Origin: Rhodobacter sp. CZR27
GTDB lineage: Bacteria; Pseudomonadota; Alphaproteobacteria; Rhodobacterales; Rhodobacteraceae
Assembly (NCBI RefSeq): GCF_002407205.1
Contig: NZ_CP023548.1
Coordinates: forward strand, 3,000,501 to 3,064,500
DNA: 64,000 bases
Direction: 5' to 3'
Positions 34,679 to 43,534 of the stretch are shown here, in pieces. The position numbers and the translations under genes were made by a program. Each line of letters starts with the position of its first letter. Position 1 is the first letter of the stretch. Below the pieces are notes generated by a model, which was not told where the DNA came from, did no database searches, and saw only the letters and a program-made list of their open reading frames with translations.

Positions 34679-37513
34679 ATGTCGCTCTCATCCCTTCTTA
34701 AGGACCTGCGCGTCCAATCGGGCCAATCTCTCCAGCAGGTCGCCGAAAAGGTCGGTTCGTCCAAGGCCTACCTGTCCGAGCTCGAACGCGGCGTGGCGAA
34801 GAACCCGGGCATCGACGTGCTGAAGGCGCTCGCCCACAACTACGGCGTTTCCGTTGCGACGCTGATTGGCGAAGCTGACGCGGCGCCGTTGCCACCGCCC
34901 GTGGCCGGTCAGGTCGAGGCATGGGTCGGCAACATCCGGAAGGAGCAGGCTGCCGGGCTGGATCTCGAAACCGCGGCAAACGAGGCCCGCGCGTCCTTCG
35001 AGCGACTTCTTGGCCCGCTCGACCCGCAGCACGAGGCGAACTGGAAGGCGGCTGTCAGCGAGCTTGAAGCCGCTTTCGAGCGGAAGATCGAGTATCTTGG
35101 CAACTATTCGCTCCGCAAGCCGCGACGGCCGCACTGGTATGACGGTCCGCGCGCGGGCGATCTGCACTGGCCGAAGCTCGAGGCCTTCCTGCTGTCTCGC
35201 AAGGGCTGGTCGAAGGAGACCGTTGCGAGCATCGACGCAACATCGACCGAGGTAGTCTCGCTTCTCGAAAATCCTGCCCAGAGCGAGTTCCGGGGTCGAG
35301 GACTGGTGGTCGGCTATGTTCAGAGTGGGAAGACTGCCAACATGGAGGCGGTCATCGCCAAGGCGGTCGATGCCGGGTACCGCTTCGTGATCATCCTGAC
35401 TGGCATGACAAATTCGCTGCGAACGCAGACTCAGGATCGCATCGAATCCGATCTGGTCGAGCGCAACAAGTACGGGTGGCACAGCCACACCACAAGCGAC
35501 TCCGACTTCCGGAAGCCGGCGAGTAAGTGGTTTTCGATTATGGACCCGGTGCAGATCGCTGCCGTGAAGAAGAATGTGGCGCCACTTGAAGCGCTTCTCG
35601 GCACGATCGAGAAGACGCCGCCAACGCACCGCGCGCGCATGCCTGTGCTTATTGTAGATGACGAATGCGATCAGGCCGGCGTCAATTCGACCGGCAGTCA
35701 GTACAACATGACGGCGATCAACGCGCTCATCCGCAAGATTCTCGCGGCACTGCCGAAGGTCCAATACGTCGGATACACGGCGACGCCCTTTGCAAACGTG
35801 CTGATCAACCCGGAGAAGCCGACCGGCGGCCTGGACGACCTATATCCCGAGGACTTCATCACGAGCCTGCCAAAGCCCGAAGGCTATTTCGGTCCGGAGA
35901 GCCTGTTCGGGCGCGACCCGATCGATGCCGATGACGAGAAACCGGAGGAGTCCGGACTCGACATGATCCGTGGGGTCGATGACGCCGAGGTAGCCCTCGT
36001 CCGTCCACCGTCAGCAAAGGACCGGTTCACCTTTGAGCCCGGCATCCCGAAATCGCTCGACAAGGCGCTTTCCTACTTCGTGCTTGCAACCGCCGCCCGC
36101 TATGTACGTGGGCAGTCGCGCCAGCACAGTTCGATGCTGGTGCACACGACGGTCTACACGCACCCGCATCACGCGCTTGCCGACAAGATCGCGGCCTGGC
36201 AGAAAGGGCTCGCCAAGAAGATCTCGAAGGGCGACGAGAAGACGTTCGATCGACTTGAGAAGCTCTGGCTCGAAGAGGTGGCCAAGGTCGATGCGGGTCG
36301 CTTCGGCCTTGCGCCGACATCGTTCAGCGCGCTGAAGCCTGAGCTCGAGAAGGTCCTCGATGACATCGCGATCGTGGTCGAGAACAGCGACAGCGAGACG
36401 CGGCTCGACTACGCGTCGGGGCCGAAGAAGTACATCGTGGTCGGCGGCTCGGTGCTCGCGCGTGGTCTCACAATTGAGGGGCTGGTCGTCAGCTACTTCG
36501 TGCGCTCATCGAACCAGTACGACACCCTCCTTCAGATGGGCCGATGGTTCGGATATCGGCCCGGTTACGAGGACCTCCCGCGGATCTGGATGACCGACGA
36601 CCTGCGGACATCGTTCCGCGATCTGGCGACGGTCGAGGCCGAGATCCGGGCCGACATTCAGCAGTACCGCAAACGCGAGGTGACACCGGCGGATTTCTCG
36701 ATCCGGGTGCGACGCATTCCTGGATTGGCCATCACCGCTGCCAAGAAGATGTATGCGGCCAAGGCATGCGACGTGAGCTTCTCGGGAGAGCACATCCAGA
36801 CCATACGCTTCCCGCACCGTGACGAGGACTTTCTTCGGCACAACTGGGAGGCTGCGGCCGAGCTGGTCGATGCGGCAGCGAGCCAAGGTATCAAGCCTGC
36901 GCGGCGCGGCCGTCTGATCGAAGGCGTATCCTTCGATCTCGCCATGAAGTTTCTGGAGACTTACAGAAGTGACCAGCGCGATCTGATCTCGGGAAAGCTG
37001 TTGGAATACATCCGGCTCGAGGCGAGTCGGGCCGATCAGCCGTACGAAACCTGGAACATCGCGATCGTCGAAACAGGCGGAACCCGCCGCTCCGTTGAGC
37101 CGCTTGGTGCCTTCGGCAATGTCGGCCTCGTCAATCGGGCACGCCTCAAGGGACTGACACGCGACGGTCTCGCCGACATCAAGGCTCTGATGTCGCGGGA
37201 CGACGTGCTTATGGACGTCACCGGCTCGCCCGATGACAGGTCTTGGGACAGCGTTAAGGAATTCCGTCAGGCGCTGGTCGGTGACCGGATTCCACTGCTG
37301 CTCCTTTACGCAATCGATGAGGCGTCGGTACCGAGGTCTGAGAAGCTGCGCGAACCGCTCGGCGCGGTGCGCGACATGCTGGGAATTGGCCTCGTTCTGC
37401 CAGAGCGGGGCGCAAAGACAAGTTATGTCCGCGTCCCGATCAACCAGGACGACGGCGACGAGGAGGACGTTCAGGCAGACATCGACGGCGATGCCGGACA
37501 GGCTGCGAAATGA
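34679..37513 (+). CDS. XRE-HTH fused to Z1-type superfamily II helicase, 944 aa
   Basis: Residues 1-62 form an XRE/Cro HTH (LLKDLRVQSGQSLQQVAEKVG, KAYLSELERG). The remainder is a Z1-type ATPase: Walker A GYVQSGKTA (~212), VDDECDQAG (~325), YTATPFANVL (~366), ARGLTIEGLVVSYFVR (~594) and QMGRWFGYRPGYEDLPRI (~619). The ATG at 34679 has GGAGA just upstream; the longer frame has no SD. Z1 ATPases accompany methylases, GHKL ATPases and nucleases in predicted restriction systems, where they are thought to translocate on DNA. The fused HTH would let the motor protein govern its own operon. Confidence 0.85.
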   Translation: MSLSSLLKDLRVQSGQSLQQVAEKVGSSKAYLSELERGVAKNPGIDVLKALAHNYGVSVATLIGEADAAPLPPPVAGQVEAWVGNIRKEQAAGLDLETAANEARASFERLLGPLDPQHEANWKAAVSELEAAFERKIEYLGNYSLRKPRRPHWYDGPRAGDLHWPKLEAFLLSRKGWSKETVASIDATSTEVVSLLENPAQSEFRGRGLVVGYVQSGKTANMEAVIAKAVDAGYRFVIILTGMTNSLRTQTQDRIESDLVERNKYGWHSHTTSDSDFRKPASKWFSIMDPVQIAAVKKNVAPLEALLGTIEKTPPTHRARMPVLIVDDECDQAGVNSTGSQYNMTAINALIRKILAALPKVQYVGYTATPFANVLINPEKPTGGLDDLYPEDFITSLPKPEGYFGPESLFGRDPIDADDEKPEESGLDMIRGVDDAEVALVRPPSAKDRFTFEPGIPKSLDKALSYFVLATAARYVRGQSRQHSSMLVHTTVYTHPHHALADKIAAWQKGLAKKISKGDEKTFDRLEKLWLEEVAKVDAGRFGLAPTSFSALKPELEKVLDDIAIVVENSDSETRLDYASGPKKYIVVGGSVLARGLTIEGLVVSYFVRSSNQYDTLLQMGRWFGYRPGYEDLPRIWMTDDLRTSFRDLATVEAEIRADIQQYRKREVTPADFSIRVRRIPGLAITAAKKMYAAKACDVSFSGEHIQTIRFPHRDEDFLRHNWEAAAELVDAAASQGIKPARRGRLIEGVSFDLAMKFLETYRSDQRDLISGKLLEYIRLEASRADQPYETWNIAIVETGGTRRSVEPLGAFGNVGLVNRARLKGLTRDGLADIKALMSRDDVLMDVTGSPDDRSWDSVKEFRQALVGDRIPLLLLYAIDEASVPRSEKLREPLGAVRDMLGIGLVLPERGAKTSYVRVPINQDDGDEEDVQADIDGDAGQAAK

Positions 37514-38529
37514 CGGACGGAACCCGTGCGGGCATCGGCTGGGAACGCCTGCGGCAGGAGTCAGGTGCGCAGGCGAGTGATCTGGGCGTGCCCTCCCTGG
37601 TGCTTGACGCCTCGGCTGGCGCTGGCCCCGCCCGCCTCGCGATAGGAGCTGAGCGCGAAGCGCGGCTTCTTGTCCCGCTCGCAGCCGGTGAGCGGTTCCC
37701 GATGGTCCACGATACGCACGGTCTTGAACTCAGGGACAGCGTGCTTCTGCTGCAGGGACAGCCGGTCCGGTTCATCGATGTCGCCTGCCGCGGCGAGCGT
37801 CTCGAGGCCGTCTTCGAGAAGCTGGTCGATGAAATCGTTCGGCGCCTGAGGGGGGGCGCCGCGCCGGCGAACGCGCTCGAGGATGCAATCACCGACTTTC
37901 GCAATCTCCTCTCGGGCGCTAACCGCGAGCGTCCTTCGATCGAAACCGCACTCGGGCTGATTGGCGAGCTCATCATCCTGAACCGGCTACTTCTTGTTGA
38001 TCCCGACGCCTGGCAACTCTGGACCGGGCCGGCTGGCGGCCGTCACGACTTCCGTGGCGGTGACCGGGCAATCGAGGTCAAGACTTCGCTTCGTGCCCAG
38101 TCCCGGATCGTGGAGGTATCTGCAATTGACCAGCTGGCAGCGCCCCCCGGCGGACATCTGCTGCTCGCGCACTGCGTGCTCGAGTATGACGGGGCGGGGC
38201 CTCTTTCGGTTGTGGGTGAGGCGACGCATGCGTGCACGATCGCAAGCGATCCTGCCGCCGTGGCCGATCGGCTCGCCCTGCTCGGATACGATCAGGCCCA
38301 GGCCGATGAGTGGTCCTCGTTCAGGTTCTCCCTGTTCTCGCAGGAGCTCTATTCGGTGACCGACGGCTTTCCGCGGCTCACTCCCGCCTCGTTTGCGGAG
38401 GGAGAACTGCCGGTCGGGGTCAGCCACTTCCGCTACCGGGTGAATCTCGATTTTGCGTCGGAGTTTCGAGTCCGGCCCGCCGAGGCCGACAATGCGCTTC
38501 AGGAGATAGTGTCATGTCTAAGCCCCTGA
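37510..38529 (+). CDS. PD-(D/E)XK motif nuclease (DUF4420-like), 339 aa
   Basis: The nuclease core is at ~150-195: LGLIGELIILNRLLL (Glu), a W-x-GP, GGRHDFRGGDRAIEVKTSL (Asp and E-V-K). This is the pattern of the PD-(D/E)XK motif family found beside Z1 helicases. N- and C-terminal parts are beta-rich. It overlaps the Z1 gene by 4 bp and the ATPase gene by 16 bp, so the products should be made in fixed ratio. It is the likely DNA-cutting subunit. Confidence 0.82.
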   Translation: MTDGTRAGIGWERLRQESGAQASDLGVPSLVLDASAGAGPARLAIGAEREARLLVPLAAGERFPMVHDTHGLELRDSVLLLQGQPVRFIDVACRGERLEAVFEKLVDEIVRRLRGGAAPANALEDAITDFRNLLSGANRERPSIETALGLIGELIILNRLLLVDPDAWQLWTGPAGGRHDFRGGDRAIEVKTSLRAQSRIVEVSAIDQLAAPPGGHLLLAHCVLEYDGAGPLSVVGEATHACTIASDPAAVADRLALLGYDQAQADEWSSFRFSLFSQELYSVTDGFPRLTPASFAEGELPVGVSHFRYRVNLDFASEFRVRPAEADNALQEIVSCLSP

Positions 38530-40373
38530 GTCTCCATGCGGAATGCTTCGCGGCTGCAGGTGGCATGGCTGCCGACGGCATGAAGAAGCTTCTGGGCACA
38601 CCTGCGCTGTCCCTGCTGGAGACGGTGGTGAGGGAGACGGTCCAGAACAGCTGGGATGCACGGCTCGTCGAGTCCGGCGTCGGCTACAGGATTGGCTTGC
38701 GAGAGCTGCGGCCCGAGGAGGCTGCCATTCTCCGCGATGAGATTCTCGCCAAGCTCCCTTCGTCCAAGGAGTCCGCAGACCCACTGCTTGCCTACCTTTC
38801 CTCGAAGCATCCGGTCGTCATGGAGATTTCCGACTGGAGGACCCGTGGCCTCGGCGGTCCATCTCGGGCGAACGTGCTGCCGAAGCCAGGAGAGCACAAC
38901 GACTTCGTGAATTTCGTGCGCAACATGGGTGCCCGTCGTGACATGGCGGGCGGTGGCGGCACTTATGGTTACGGGAAGAGTTCGCTCTATCAGCTCAGTC
39001 GATGTGCCACGGTCCTCGTTGACTCGGTCTCGCTGACTCCTTCCGCGCGGATCGTTCACCGCTTCATTGGATGCCACTTGGGCGATGCCCACGACAGCAA
39101 GCGCCATGGCCGGCTGACCGGCCGCCACTGGTGGGGCGTGGCCGATGCCGACGACGCGAACGTGGTCGATCCGGTTACTGGTCGCAACGCCGTTCGGCTG
39201 CGGAAGGCGCTCGGGCTTCCTGATCGGGGAGCCGACGCCACGGGAACAACGCTGGTCGTGCTCGCCCCCGATCTCGAGGACCGCCCGCTCGAGGCGGTTG
39301 CGACCGAAATCCAGGAGGCGCTTCTCTGGTACCTCTGGCCAAAGATGCTCCTCGGCGCCGATGGCCAAAGGGCCATGGCCATCGAGGTCGAACTCAACGG
39401 AGAGCTGTTGCCGCTTCCGGCACCCGAAGATTTCCCGCCACTCGACCTGTTCGTTGAGGCCTATCGCGCTGTGAAGGCTGGAGGGCCAAACCTGAACAGG
39501 ATCGCTTCCGAGCGGCCCATCCAGCACCTTGGCCTCTGCTCCATCAGACGCGGCTTCAGGAGGCCTCGACAGTTTCTAGGCGACCCCGCTGAAAGCATCA
39601 TCCCGGCCACCAGTGCGCACATAGCGCTCATGCGTCCGGTTGAACTGGTCGTGAAGTACATAGAGGGCACCCACCTGCCAGGGGACACCGTCGAATGGGC
39701 CGGGGTCTTCATCTGTGACGACGATCCCGTAGTTGAGCAAGCTTTCGCCGACGCTGAGCCACCTGCCCACGACGACTGGATCCCGGACAAGATGCCGAAG
39801 AGCTGGGCAAAGACCTTCGTGCGGGTTGCGCTGGCAAGGCTGAAGTACCTCGCGGCATCATACGCATATCCGGCTTCGTCCTCCACGTCCGGAGCATCCG
39901 AGCAGCCACCGCTTGCCAAGGCGGCCGACCTTCTCGGCAGCTGCATGCCCGCAATCGGAGGTACGGGCGGCGGTGGCGGCGGGTCGCGCGGCCGCGGAAA
40001 TGGCCGAGGCGGCGGTGGTCGCGGCGGAGGCCGCAGCTGGCGGGTCAGCGAGCCACGTTTCGTAGCGTTGCAGGAAGGCGCTACCGGGGCCGAAGCGCTC
40101 TTCGAGATCGACGTGGACAACAATACGGAGCGGGCAATCCGCCTCACCGCCATACCTGCTCCTGTGATCGATGGTGTCTTGGCAGGTCCGGACGAGGGTG
40201 ACGTCGTCGTCACGTTCGTCTGCTGGGAAGATCAGGACGGCAATCAGCTGACCACATCGCCTGAGCTGCTCGCAACGCCGGACGAGAGTGGCAGCTATCG
40301 TGCGCGGATCATCGTGCCTGATGTTGCAGCGGCCGGAGTGCGAGTGGCGGCAGCTGAGCAGGCACCATCATGA
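38514..40373 (+). CDS. GHKL (Hsp90/MORC-like) ATPase, 619 aa
   Basis: Bergerat-fold motifs are VRETVQNSWDA (N box, ~45), ISDWRTRGLGG (G1-type, ~105) and AGGGGTYGYGKSSLYQ (G2 box, ~143). A long Gly/Arg-rich linker (~480-510) leads to a beta-rich C-terminal domain. The ATG at 38514 lies inside the end of the nuclease gene behind AGGAGA. ATPases of this group were proposed as clamp-like partners in restriction systems that also use Z1 helicases and were linked to the origin of MORC proteins. Confidence 0.82.
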   Translation: MSKPLSLHAECFAAAGGMAADGMKKLLGTPALSLLETVVRETVQNSWDARLVESGVGYRIGLRELRPEEAAILRDEILAKLPSSKESADPLLAYLSSKHPVVMEISDWRTRGLGGPSRANVLPKPGEHNDFVNFVRNMGARRDMAGGGGTYGYGKSSLYQLSRCATVLVDSVSLTPSARIVHRFIGCHLGDAHDSKRHGRLTGRHWWGVADADDANVVDPVTGRNAVRLRKALGLPDRGADATGTTLVVLAPDLEDRPLEAVATEIQEALLWYLWPKMLLGADGQRAMAIEVELNGELLPLPAPEDFPPLDLFVEAYRAVKAGGPNLNRIASERPIQHLGLCSIRRGFRRPRQFLGDPAESIIPATSAHIALMRPVELVVKYIEGTHLPGDTVEWAGVFICDDDPVVEQAFADAEPPAHDDWIPDKMPKSWAKTFVRVALARLKYLAASYAYPASSSTSGASEQPPLAKAADLLGSCMPAIGGTGGGGGGSRGRGNGRGGGGRGGGRSWRVSEPRFVALQEGATGAEALFEIDVDNNTERAIRLTAIPAPVIDGVLAGPDEGDVVVTFVCWEDQDGNQLTTSPELLATPDESGSYRARIIVPDVAAAGVRVAAAEQAPS

Positions 40374-41275
40374 CGGCCATTGCCTATCCCTTCCTTCGTC
40401 CCGGCCCCGACCGGATCAGTGCCGGGCCCTGGCTCGTCACGCGTGACGGCGAACCCTGCGTCTTCGCGGACGGCCACCTCGATCACTTTGACTACTCGAC
40501 CAACCTCGAGGCAGTTCGTCATTTCAAAGTCGATGTGGAAGGGGTAGCCGCTGACACCGGGCTAAAGGCCGACGAGATCAGGCTCCTCTGCGTCGTCACT
40601 TTCGGCACCGGTGGCCGCCGCCTCCAGCGCGCGAGAAGAATTGTTACCCGGGAAGTGATCCAAGCCGGCCGCGAGGCTGCTGTACTGGCGCTAGCAATCG
40701 ATGGTCGCGAGGTCTCAGAGCTCTTCGTGCTCACGACCGAAATCATCCTTCTTTCGTCGGGTACGGTCCGTCGCCGGGTCTCGCCAGTCACGACAGGTGC
40801 AAGACTTTGGCGAGACGAATTCCGCGCCGCGGTGGAACCGCTCGGTGCGCGCTTCCCGATGGAAGCCGTGAGCTTTGCGACTGTTTTCCCCACCGGCCAT
40901 GGTGATGCACTCTGGTACCTCGACTGGTCACCGCAGACCCTCCACCATGACTTCGCGACGTCGGTCCGACTGCTGATCAACCTGGACAGGCCGGCCTTTG
41001 TGGAAGCCGTGCAGCAAGCGGACGAGGTCACACTGAGGATGCTAATGTGCTCGGTAACCACCCAGATGGTCAGGTCGGCCATCGATCTCGATCATTTTCC
41101 GCTGGACCAAGCGGAGGCCAGCCCTTCGTCGGTATCAGCGGTGATCGAGGCATGGGTGGAACAGGCATTCCCCGGACAGTCGGCGGAGGCTGTGCGGACG
41201 CTGGCACAGCATGACCCTTCACGCTTCGAGCTCGCGATCGGAAGCCTCTTTGCAGGAGAGTTCGGCAATGAGTGA
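40370..41275 (+). CDS. Z1-cluster accessory protein of unknown function, 301 aa
   Basis: Intact, with no motif I can name. The N-terminal half is beta-rich (ITAYPFLRPG-like start, GPWLVTRDGEPCVFADGHLDHFDY), with an LFVLTTEIILLSSG strand around 120 and a helical C-terminus. No membrane segment is apparent. It overlaps the ATPase gene by 4 bp and the next gene by 8 bp, so it is an integral member of the operon. Similar genes may be conserved in Z1 clusters; a scaffold or recognition role is only a guess. Confidence 0.7.
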   Translation: MTAIAYPFLRPGPDRISAGPWLVTRDGEPCVFADGHLDHFDYSTNLEAVRHFKVDVEGVAADTGLKADEIRLLCVVTFGTGGRRLQRARRIVTREVIQAGREAAVLALAIDGREVSELFVLTTEIILLSSGTVRRRVSPVTTGARLWRDEFRAAVEPLGARFPMEAVSFATVFPTGHGDALWYLDWSPQTLHHDFATSVRLLINLDRPAFVEAVQQADEVTLRMLMCSVTTQMVRSAIDLDHFPLDQAEASPSSVSAVIEAWVEQAFPGQSAEAVRTLAQHDPSRFELAIGSLFAGEFGNE

Positions 41276-42014
41276 GTTCCTCCTCATGCCCCGCCTCGAC
41301 AACCACGGCGTTCGGCGACTGATTGGCATGCCAGACTTGCTGCGAACAGGCTCCATCAGCGAGCGAATGGAGGCGGCCGGCACTTCGGTCTCATATGCGT
41401 CCAGTGGCGGATCGCGAGCCGACGCGGCCGATCTGACAGAACTCCAAGAGCAAATCGGTGCCCTTGCCAAACGCTTCGGATTTCCGAACGAGGGTCGAGC
41501 CGCCGGCAGGGCCTCGTTCGATGCAGAATGTGCGCAGTGGCTGGTGGAGGCTCCCATCATCAGCGGCGGTGAGGCGTTGCGGGATGATGTCTGGGCATTC
41601 GTTGCATGTTGTATCGCCCCGGAGGTGGTGCTCTGGCGCTTCGAGGACGGCCACGCTGACCGCTTCCATGGTGGTCTGCGCAACACCTTCCAGCGGCTCT
41701 GGCTCCGAGCACGTTCGCTGGATCGGGGCGCAGGAGCGCCGCAACGGTGGCAACTCGTCGAGGCGCTGTCGGAGGATGCGGTGGTTCAGATTGTGGAAAG
41801 GCCATCCATCGGGGGCGACCCCATGCTCGCTCGCGCAGTTGCAGAAGCTTGGCTCGCGACCGCGAACCGGATTGGTGCGCGCCGAATGGAAGATGTGACT
41901 CGCCGAGCGGTGCGAAGAATCAGGATCGACAACGAGATTACGTGCCTAGCCTCGTTGGGTGAGCCAGAGCTTGTCAGCCGACTGCAGGGATTTTTCGACG
42001 AGGCGGCGTTATGA
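41268..42014 (+). CDS. Z1-cluster terminal protein (DUF6339-like), 248 aa
   Basis: The ATG at 41268 follows AGGAGA and overlaps the upstream stop. The start MSEFLLMPRLDNHGVRRLIGM and the central block DDVWAFVACCIAPEVVLWRF with FHGGLRNTFQRLWLRAR recall a small family (I believe DUF6339) found as the last gene of Z1-type operons. No catalytic motif is visible. It ends the operon; the next gene is on the other strand. Confidence 0.68.
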   Translation: MSEFLLMPRLDNHGVRRLIGMPDLLRTGSISERMEAAGTSVSYASSGGSRADAADLTELQEQIGALAKRFGFPNEGRAAGRASFDAECAQWLVEAPIISGGEALRDDVWAFVACCIAPEVVLWRFEDGHADRFHGGLRNTFQRLWLRARSLDRGAGAPQRWQLVEALSEDAVVQIVERPSIGGDPMLARAVAEAWLATANRIGARRMEDVTRRAVRRIRIDNEITCLASLGEPELVSRLQGFFDEAAL

Positions 42015-42670
42015 CCTTCGCGGCAACAAGATTGCTTGCAAGGTCACCTGAGGCCGAAGCGAAGTAGTCAGTAGCCCCAGCCAGAGCTGACGGGGGGATC
42101 GCCAAGCGGATCTTCAAGCTCGTCGACTGCCGGGAACAGATCACCTTCGCCCGCAAAGGATTTCGCGGCATCCAGTCCTGTTCGACGATCAATCTCGGCC
42201 AACCGTGAATCTACCCACTGCAGCATTCGGCCCAGATCCGAGTCGACGGATAGGCTGTCTTCTTGCGGCAGGCTGGAGATCCACTCGCGGATTTCTTGGG
42301 CCTCCCGACGCAGCTCAATTATCTGCCGCAAGCGAGAAAGTCGCGTCTCCTCGCGCTTGAGGCGGGCCTGCGCCAGCTGTCGCCGGTGCTGCAGAATCTT
42401 CCACTGTCTCTCGCGCTCCTCACGCTCTTCGCGGCGCACGCGAATGGTCTCGAGAATGAGTTCTATGCCTGCGACTATTTCGGGGACCATCCGTTCCACG
42501 CGTTGCGTCTTGCCGTCACCCCACGTCTTCCGCAGGCCGTCTGCCCACGCATCGATCGAGAACACGAGTTCGCCGGTCCACTCGGTCACATATTCCGGTG
42601 TAGAGCGTCAACCTCCTTGGCCGTGACCGACAACCAGGATGGCCGGTTTTGACCGCTGCGGTCGTTGGTG

Positions 42671-43534
42671 TTAGTCGGCGCTGATCTCCCTCTGCTTGTC
42701 GTTGATGTTGTCGGTGGCTTCGACGCCGATGTTGTCGCTGGAGGTTGTCGGCGCAGCGACAGGCTCCGTGGATCGGCGTCGTGCGGCGGCGCGTCGGCGG
42801 AAGCTCTCGCCGTTCATCTCGAGGATGGTCGCGTGGTGAACCAGCCGGTCGATGGCGGCGACGGTCATGGCCTGATCGGGGAAGACGCGGTTCCAGGCGC
42901 TGAAGGGCTGGTTGGCGGCGATGGCGAGGCTTCTGGTCTCGTAGCGCCGGGCGATGAGCTCGAAGAGCACCGAGCTCTCGGCCTGGTCCTTCTGGGCGTA
43001 GGTGATGTCGTCGAGGATAATCAGGTCGAATTTGTCGAGCTTCGCGAGGGCGGCCTCAAGGACGAGGTCGCGGCGCGCGGCCTGCAGCCTCTGCACGATG
43101 TCGGTGGTGGGGGTGTAGAGGACGCGCTTGCCGGCCTCGACGAGGGCATGGCCGATGGCACAGAGAACGTGGCTCTTGCCGGCGCCCGAGTTGCCGATGG
43201 CGATGAGATTGGCGCCGGTCTCAACCCAATCCCCGGCGGCCAACGCCTCGATGCGGGCCCGGGTCACGCCGGACAGCGCCTTGAAGTCAAGCGTTGCCAG
43301 CGTCTTGCCGCCGGGAAGTTCGGACTGCTGCAGATGGCGCTGGATGCGGCGGGCATCGCGATCGGCGAGCTCGACCTCGGCCAGGGCTGCGAGGAAGCGC
43401 GAGGCGGGCCAGCCCTCGGCGTCGGCACGCTCGGCGAGCATCGGCCAGTGGCGCTGGATGCTGGGCAGGCGCAGAGCCGTGAGCATGGCGGGCAACGCAT
43501 GCACATCGACGGGGTGCGGGGCAGCGGCGGTCAT
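42671..43534 (-). CDS. istB: IstB-like ATPase of IS21
   Basis: 287 aa. GSRFLAALAEVELADRDARRIQRHL-type N-terminus, then GNSGAGKSHVLCAIG-type Walker A (IAIGNSGAGKSH), LIILDDITYAQKD (Walker B) and ANQPFSAWNRVFPDQ with sensor residues. IstB is the AAA+ helper that selects target DNA and activates the IstA transposase. Its start overlaps the istA stop by 4 bp. It has a longer, Ser/Thr-rich C-terminus than usual. Confidence 0.93.
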   Translation of the reverse strand: MTAAAPHPVDVHALPAMLTALRLPSIQRHWPMLAERADAEGWPASRFLAALAEVELADRDARRIQRHLQQSELPGGKTLATLDFKALSGVTRARIEALAAGDWVETGANLIAIGNSGAGKSHVLCAIGHALVEAGKRVLYTPTTDIVQRLQAARRDLVLEAALAKLDKFDLIILDDITYAQKDQAESSVLFELIARRYETRSLAIAANQPFSAWNRVFPDQAMTVAAIDRLVHHATILEMNGESFRRRAAARRRSTEPVAAPTTSSDNIGVEATDNINDKQREISAD

